NCBI GenBank assembly: GCA_003457145.1
Contig: DMSR01000334.1
Location: 1 to 7,052 of the forward strand
Source of the DNA: Bacillus sp. (in: firmicutes)
Lineage (GTDB): Bacteria; Bacillota; Bacilli; Bacillales; Cytobacillaceae
Direction: 5' to 3'
Length of the DNA stretch: 7,052 nucleotides
In this document: positions 4,595 to 7,052 of the stretch, one piece after another
How the letters are laid out: each line of letters begins with the position of its first letter
How positions within the stretch are numbered: the stretch's first letter is position 1
The notes under the pieces: model-generated
Databases searched by the model: none
The model's input: only the letters and a program-made list of their open reading frames with translations
Told to the model about the DNA's origin: nothing
Program-made: the position numbers and the translations under genes

Positions 4595-5809
4595 CTATTT
4601 TCCAACCGCTGCTGATAATTTCACAAAAACTTTATTCCCTTGTATGAAGAATAAGATACTTCCCAGCACAGTTACGGCTATCACCGAGAATAAAACTGTG
4701 CCACCTGCCTCCTTCAATAAGAAGCCGCCCGCGATTGGCCCAATAAAATGGCCGATCCTCCGAAATTGGGCTGCTCCATAATAAGTCCCCCTTAATTCAT
4801 CTGTCGCCAATTGATCGACCAGATAACTGCTTGAAGGAAAAATCAATATTTCTCCAACCGTTACCAATAAAATGGCCAATATTCCTGTATACCACCCGGT
4901 GACAAATCCAAATATAATCATTCCTGCAGATAGGAATACTGCCCCAGCCATCATTACCTGCATCGTTTTGAACCGTTCGGCAAAATGACTTATGGGCATT
5001 TGAAAGATTACTACCATTAACGCATTTATCGAAAGCATCACTGAATAAACAAATACACCATTTGCAACAGAGGACTCTAAATACTGTGGTACATTGGATT
5101 CCATCTGCGAGTATCCGAGATTGATAATGATGCTTCCGAGCACCAAGTATCTTAACGCCTTATCTTTTCCGATAATTTTCAAAGAACTAGCAATCGTAAC
5201 CTTTGAGACTCCCCCGCTGACTGGATTTCCGAGATTATACTTCTTCATCATCATCGCCAGGATCAACACATAAATAAAATACATCGTCCCCGTGACCATG
5301 AACGCCGATTTTGCTGAGACAACCGCCAGATAAGCTCCGAGAAGCGGTCCGACAGAGGCACCAATATTGATTGCTGTATACCTTAAAGAGAATGCTCGCA
5401 TTCTTTTGCTTTTTTCGGTGAGGTCAGCAATCAGAGCCTGCCCAGTCGGTTCAAAAAATGATCCGCTCAAGCCATTCAAGGCATTCAATAGGATGAACCA
5501 GCCAGGCGTTTCTGCCGCTGTAAATCCAAAGTAAACAAGCGACATCATCAGCAAAGAGCCTATCATTACTGGCTTCCGTCCAAACCGATCAGAGAAATGG
5601 CCGCCTAAGAATCCGCCAATCACCCCTGATAAAGGGCTGATTCCAATGGTGATTCCAATCAGCACGGGATGCAGATCAAGATTCCTGGAAAGATAAATTG
5701 CCAGGAATGGCAAGGTTGCGAATGCAGAACCTCTCGCAAGTACAGTACCGCTTAGCAGCACCCATACAATTGGGTGGAATTGCTGATAATAGTTTTTAAG
5801 CTTATCCAT
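4595..5809 (-). CDS. MFS transporter, drug:H+ antiporter (DHA1) type
   Basis: A 404-residue integral membrane protein with about 12 predicted helices, the usual size for 12-TM major facilitator drug exporters of Bacillus. Motif A, GHFSDRFGRKP (70-80), lies in the loop between TM2 and TM3. The motif-C-like GASVGPLLGAY (150-160) in TM5 is typical of exporters that use the proton gradient, and LRY (142-144) in TM4 resembles motif B. A longer cytoplasmic loop (about 188-215) separates the two halves. The substrate cannot be deduced; multidrug or toxic-metabolite export is the family expectation. The ATG at 5809 follows AGGGGTAG seven to eight bases upstream. It has its own likely promoter (5840-5868) and terminator (4550-4593), so it is a single-gene unit, separated from motB by a terminator. 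No neighbour suggests a role in motility. Confidence 0.9.
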   Translation of the reverse strand: MDKLKNYYQQFHPIVWVLLSGTVLARGSAFATLPFLAIYLSRNLDLHPVLIGITIGISPLSGVIGGFLGGHFSDRFGRKPVMIGSLLMMSLVYFGFTAAETPGWFILLNALNGLSGSFFEPTGQALIADLTEKSKRMRAFSLRYTAINIGASVGPLLGAYLAVVSAKSAFMVTGTMYFIYVLILAMMMKKYNLGNPVSGGVSKVTIASSLKIIGKDKALRYLVLGSIIINLGYSQMESNVPQYLESSVANGVFVYSVMLSINALMVVIFQMPISHFAERFKTMQVMMAGAVFLSAGMIIFGFVTGWYTGILAILLVTVGEILIFPSSSYLVDQLATDELRGTYYGAAQFRRIGHFIGPIAGGFLLKEAGGTVLFSVIAVTVLGSILFFIQGNKVFVKLSAAVGK

Positions 5810-5830
5810 AGTGGCTACCCCTAAACGTAA

Positions 5831-5868
5831 GATTTATAAATCATACCAAATATCCAAAATTATGAAAA
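5831..5868 (-). promoter_or_regulatory. Likely sigma-A promoter of the MFS gene with a palindrome at the -10
   Basis: Read leftwards: TTTTCA (5868-5863), 17 bases, TATGAT (5845-5840), then RNA start near 5833. A perfect 12-bp palindrome, GATTTATAAATC (5831-5842), overlaps the end of the -10 and the start site, where a repressor could block transcription. AT-rich palindromes also occur by chance. Confidence 0.5.
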
Positions 5869-5898
5869 TACCGTTAGATCTAAATATTTTTCAGCAGC

Positions 5899-5930
5899 AA
5901 AAAAATCGCGACCATAAAGGTGGCGATTTT
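5899..5930 (-). terminator. Intrinsic terminator after motB
   Basis: AAAATCGC (5902-5909) pairs with GCGATTTT (5923-5930), and ACC/GGT pairs lie inside. The leftward transcript then enters seven U (A-run 5899-5905). It ends the motAB transcript and separates it from the MFS gene. Confidence 0.85.
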
Positions 5931-5943
5931 CTAATCTGTTTCT

Positions 5944-6711
5944 TTATTCAGGGTCGTTTCCCGTGCGTGGCAATATTAGAATCTCCACCCGGCGGTTTTT
6001 GGCTTTTCCTTCTGCAGAGTCATTCGAAGCCACTGGCTGGAACTCGCCAAATCCCTTGGCACTGAACCAGCGCGGATCAAGCTGTTGATTTTTCAGGATG
6101 ATCTTCATGAACTCGACAGCCCGCATGACACTCAATTCCCAGTTTGATTCATACCTTGCCGTCCTGATTGGAACATTATCGGTATGGCCGCTGATAATAA
6201 TATTCCTCGGTGGATCCATAATCAGTAAATTGGCAATCTCATTGGCTATGTTAAGATCCTCGGTTCGGACTTCCGCCCTTCCTGATTCAAACAGAACATT
6301 ATCCCTGATTGATACGAGCAGCCCCTCATCAGTCAAAGAAGTTTCCAGCTTATCTTTTAGTTTCTTTTCCTCAATATATGAATTCACCTTGTTTTGTACA
6401 GCAAGAAGTTCTTCGAAATCCTTTGCACCATCTACTTCGTCATGTTTCTCGACGTCTTCTTTTCGCTCATCCGGGGATTCCATCTGCCCTTCAGGCAGTG
6501 GGCTTTGAAAATCAAATACACCCGTTCCCCCAGTAAAGACATCATTAAACGCTTTTGACATCTGCTGGAATTTAACGGCATCAACCGAACTCATCGCGAA
6601 TAAGACGATAAACAACGCCAGCAGCAGCGTGAGCAAATCGGCATAAGGAATCAGCCATGATTCATCCATGTGTTCCTCATGATGCTCCTTCTTCTTTCTT
6701 CGCCTACTCAT
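5944..6711 (-). CDS. motB: Flagellar stator protein MotB
   Basis: MotB is the stator subunit that anchors the motor to peptidoglycan and, with MotA, forms the proton channel that powers flagellar rotation. The basic cytoplasmic N-terminus (RRRKKK, 3-8) is followed by SWLIPYAD (18-25) and one transmembrane helix (about 24-42). Asp25 is the proton-carrying residue, equivalent to Asp24 of B. subtilis MotB. PYADLLTLLLALFIVLFA strongly resembles MotB rather than the sodium-type MotS, though ion choice was not tested. The plug and linker region (about 50-110) is acidic. The C-terminal OmpA-like domain (about 128-250) has the peptidoglycan-binding segment ISGHTDN (173-179) and NRRVEI (239-244). Length is 255 against 261 in B. 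subtilis. The ATG at 6711 overlaps the end of motA by eight bases, which suggests translational coupling in a motAB operon. Confidence 0.96.
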   Translation of the reverse strand: MSRRRKKKEHHEEHMDESWLIPYADLLTLLLALFIVLFAMSSVDAVKFQQMSKAFNDVFTGGTGVFDFQSPLPEGQMESPDERKEDVEKHDEVDGAKDFEELLAVQNKVNSYIEEKKLKDKLETSLTDEGLLVSIRDNVLFESGRAEVRTEDLNIANEIANLLIMDPPRNIIISGHTDNVPIRTARYESNWELSVMRAVEFMKIILKNQQLDPRWFSAKGFGEFQPVASNDSAEGKAKNRRVEILILPRTGNDPE

Positions 6712-7052
6712 CCTTCGTCACGCTGCTTTCTTCAAGGATTCGTCTTCGTTCGCCTGCCGGCAGATAAGAAGCCAGCTTTTGCTCAATTACTCTTGGCGCT
6801 TCTCCTTCAAGGATGGATAAGATTCCTTCAATCATCATATACTTCACTTTCGCTTCTTGCTTTGATTTACGTTTCAATTTATTGGCGAATGGATGCCATA
6901 GAACATATCCGGTGAAAATCCCGAGCAGTGTCGCAACGAACGCGGCACTGATAGCCCTTCCAAGCTCATCCGTATTATCCATATGACTAAGGGCTGCAAT
7001 CAGCCCGACAACTGCTCCAAGCACTCCAAGTGTAGGTGCATAGGTACCCGCC
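6704..7052 (-). CDS. motA: Flagellar stator protein MotA (C-terminal 115 residues, cut by window edge)
   Basis: MotA is the four-helix membrane partner of MotB; its cytoplasmic loop acts on FliG to turn the rotor. The visible part begins in transmembrane helix 3 with AGTYAPTLGVLGAVVGLIAA, which carries the conserved channel proline. It continues through SHMDNTDELGRAISAAFVAT and helix 4 (LLGIFTGYVLWHPF, with the second conserved proline). It ends in a charged cytoplasmic tail with KRKSKQE and the segment EGILSILEGEAPRVIEQKL, typical of Bacillus MotA. The stop codon lies inside the start of motB (8-base overlap). The frame is open to the window edge; B. subtilis MotA is about 270 residues, so roughly 150 are missing. 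The promoter, probably sigma-D, would lie outside the window. Confidence 0.96.
   Translation of the reverse strand, partial: AGTYAPTLGVLGAVVGLIAALSHMDNTDELGRAISAAFVATLLGIFTGYVLWHPFANKLKRKSKQEAKVKYMMIEGILSILEGEAPRVIEQKLASYLPAGERRRILEESSVTKDE

Noticed and set aside
5811..6915. Plus-strand frames opposite motB, motA and the MFS upstream region
   Set aside because: They overlap clearly identified motB and motA or the motB terminator and show no features of real proteins.

Overview
The window is low-GC DNA with strong AGGAGG-type ribosome binding sites, frequent GTG/TTG starts and U-tailed hairpin terminators. Its proteins resemble Bacillus subtilis SinR, SinI, MotA, MotB and TreR. I infer a member of the Bacillaceae (Bacillus sensu lato, not B. 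subtilis itself). The genes belong mostly to the decision between swimming and settling: chemoreceptor, flagellar stator, the biofilm repressor SinR and its anti-repressor SinI.

Layout, left to right. 1-318 (-): N-terminal part of a trehalose-operon repressor (TreR, GntR family). 586-2283 (-): methyl-accepting chemotaxis protein with an extracellular Cache-like sensor, a terminator after it and a sigma-D-like promoter before it. 2284-2618: divergent control region, also holding an exact sigma-D consensus promoter that points at sinR. 2619-2939 (+): sinR. 3087-3212 (-): a 41-codon sinI-like gene with a TTG start, convergent with sinR and separated from it by two terminators. 3244-3330 (-): a class I cyclic-di-GMP (GEMM-I) riboswitch in the sinI leader. 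3543-3758 (-): a 71-residue four-cysteine zinc-ribbon-like protein of unknown role. 3867-3958: a cluster of SinR-type operator boxes (AAAGAAC/GTTCTTT). 4301-4414 (+): a 37-residue, probably membrane-bound peptide. 4550-4593: a bidirectional terminator. 4595-5809 (-): MFS drug-efflux-type transporter. 5944-6711 and 6704-7052 (-): motB and the 3' part of motA, overlapping by 8 bases.

The most striking part is the sinR-sinI section. In B. subtilis, sinI lies directly upstream of sinR in one operon and has no c-di-GMP riboswitch that I know of. Here sinI is a separate convergent gene whose leader carries a convincing c-di-GMP aptamer. A 10-bp hairpin immediately after the aptamer could mask the sinI ribosome binding site and shares bases with the proposed closing stem of the aptamer. 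This suggests that c-di-GMP, the usual 'settle' signal, raises SinI translation and so relieves SinR repression. sinR in turn appears to have a motility sigma factor (sigma-D) promoter, back to back with that of the chemoreceptor. Together these would form a small circuit linking flagellar gene expression, c-di-GMP and biofilm repression. The parts are read from the sequence; the circuit is inference.
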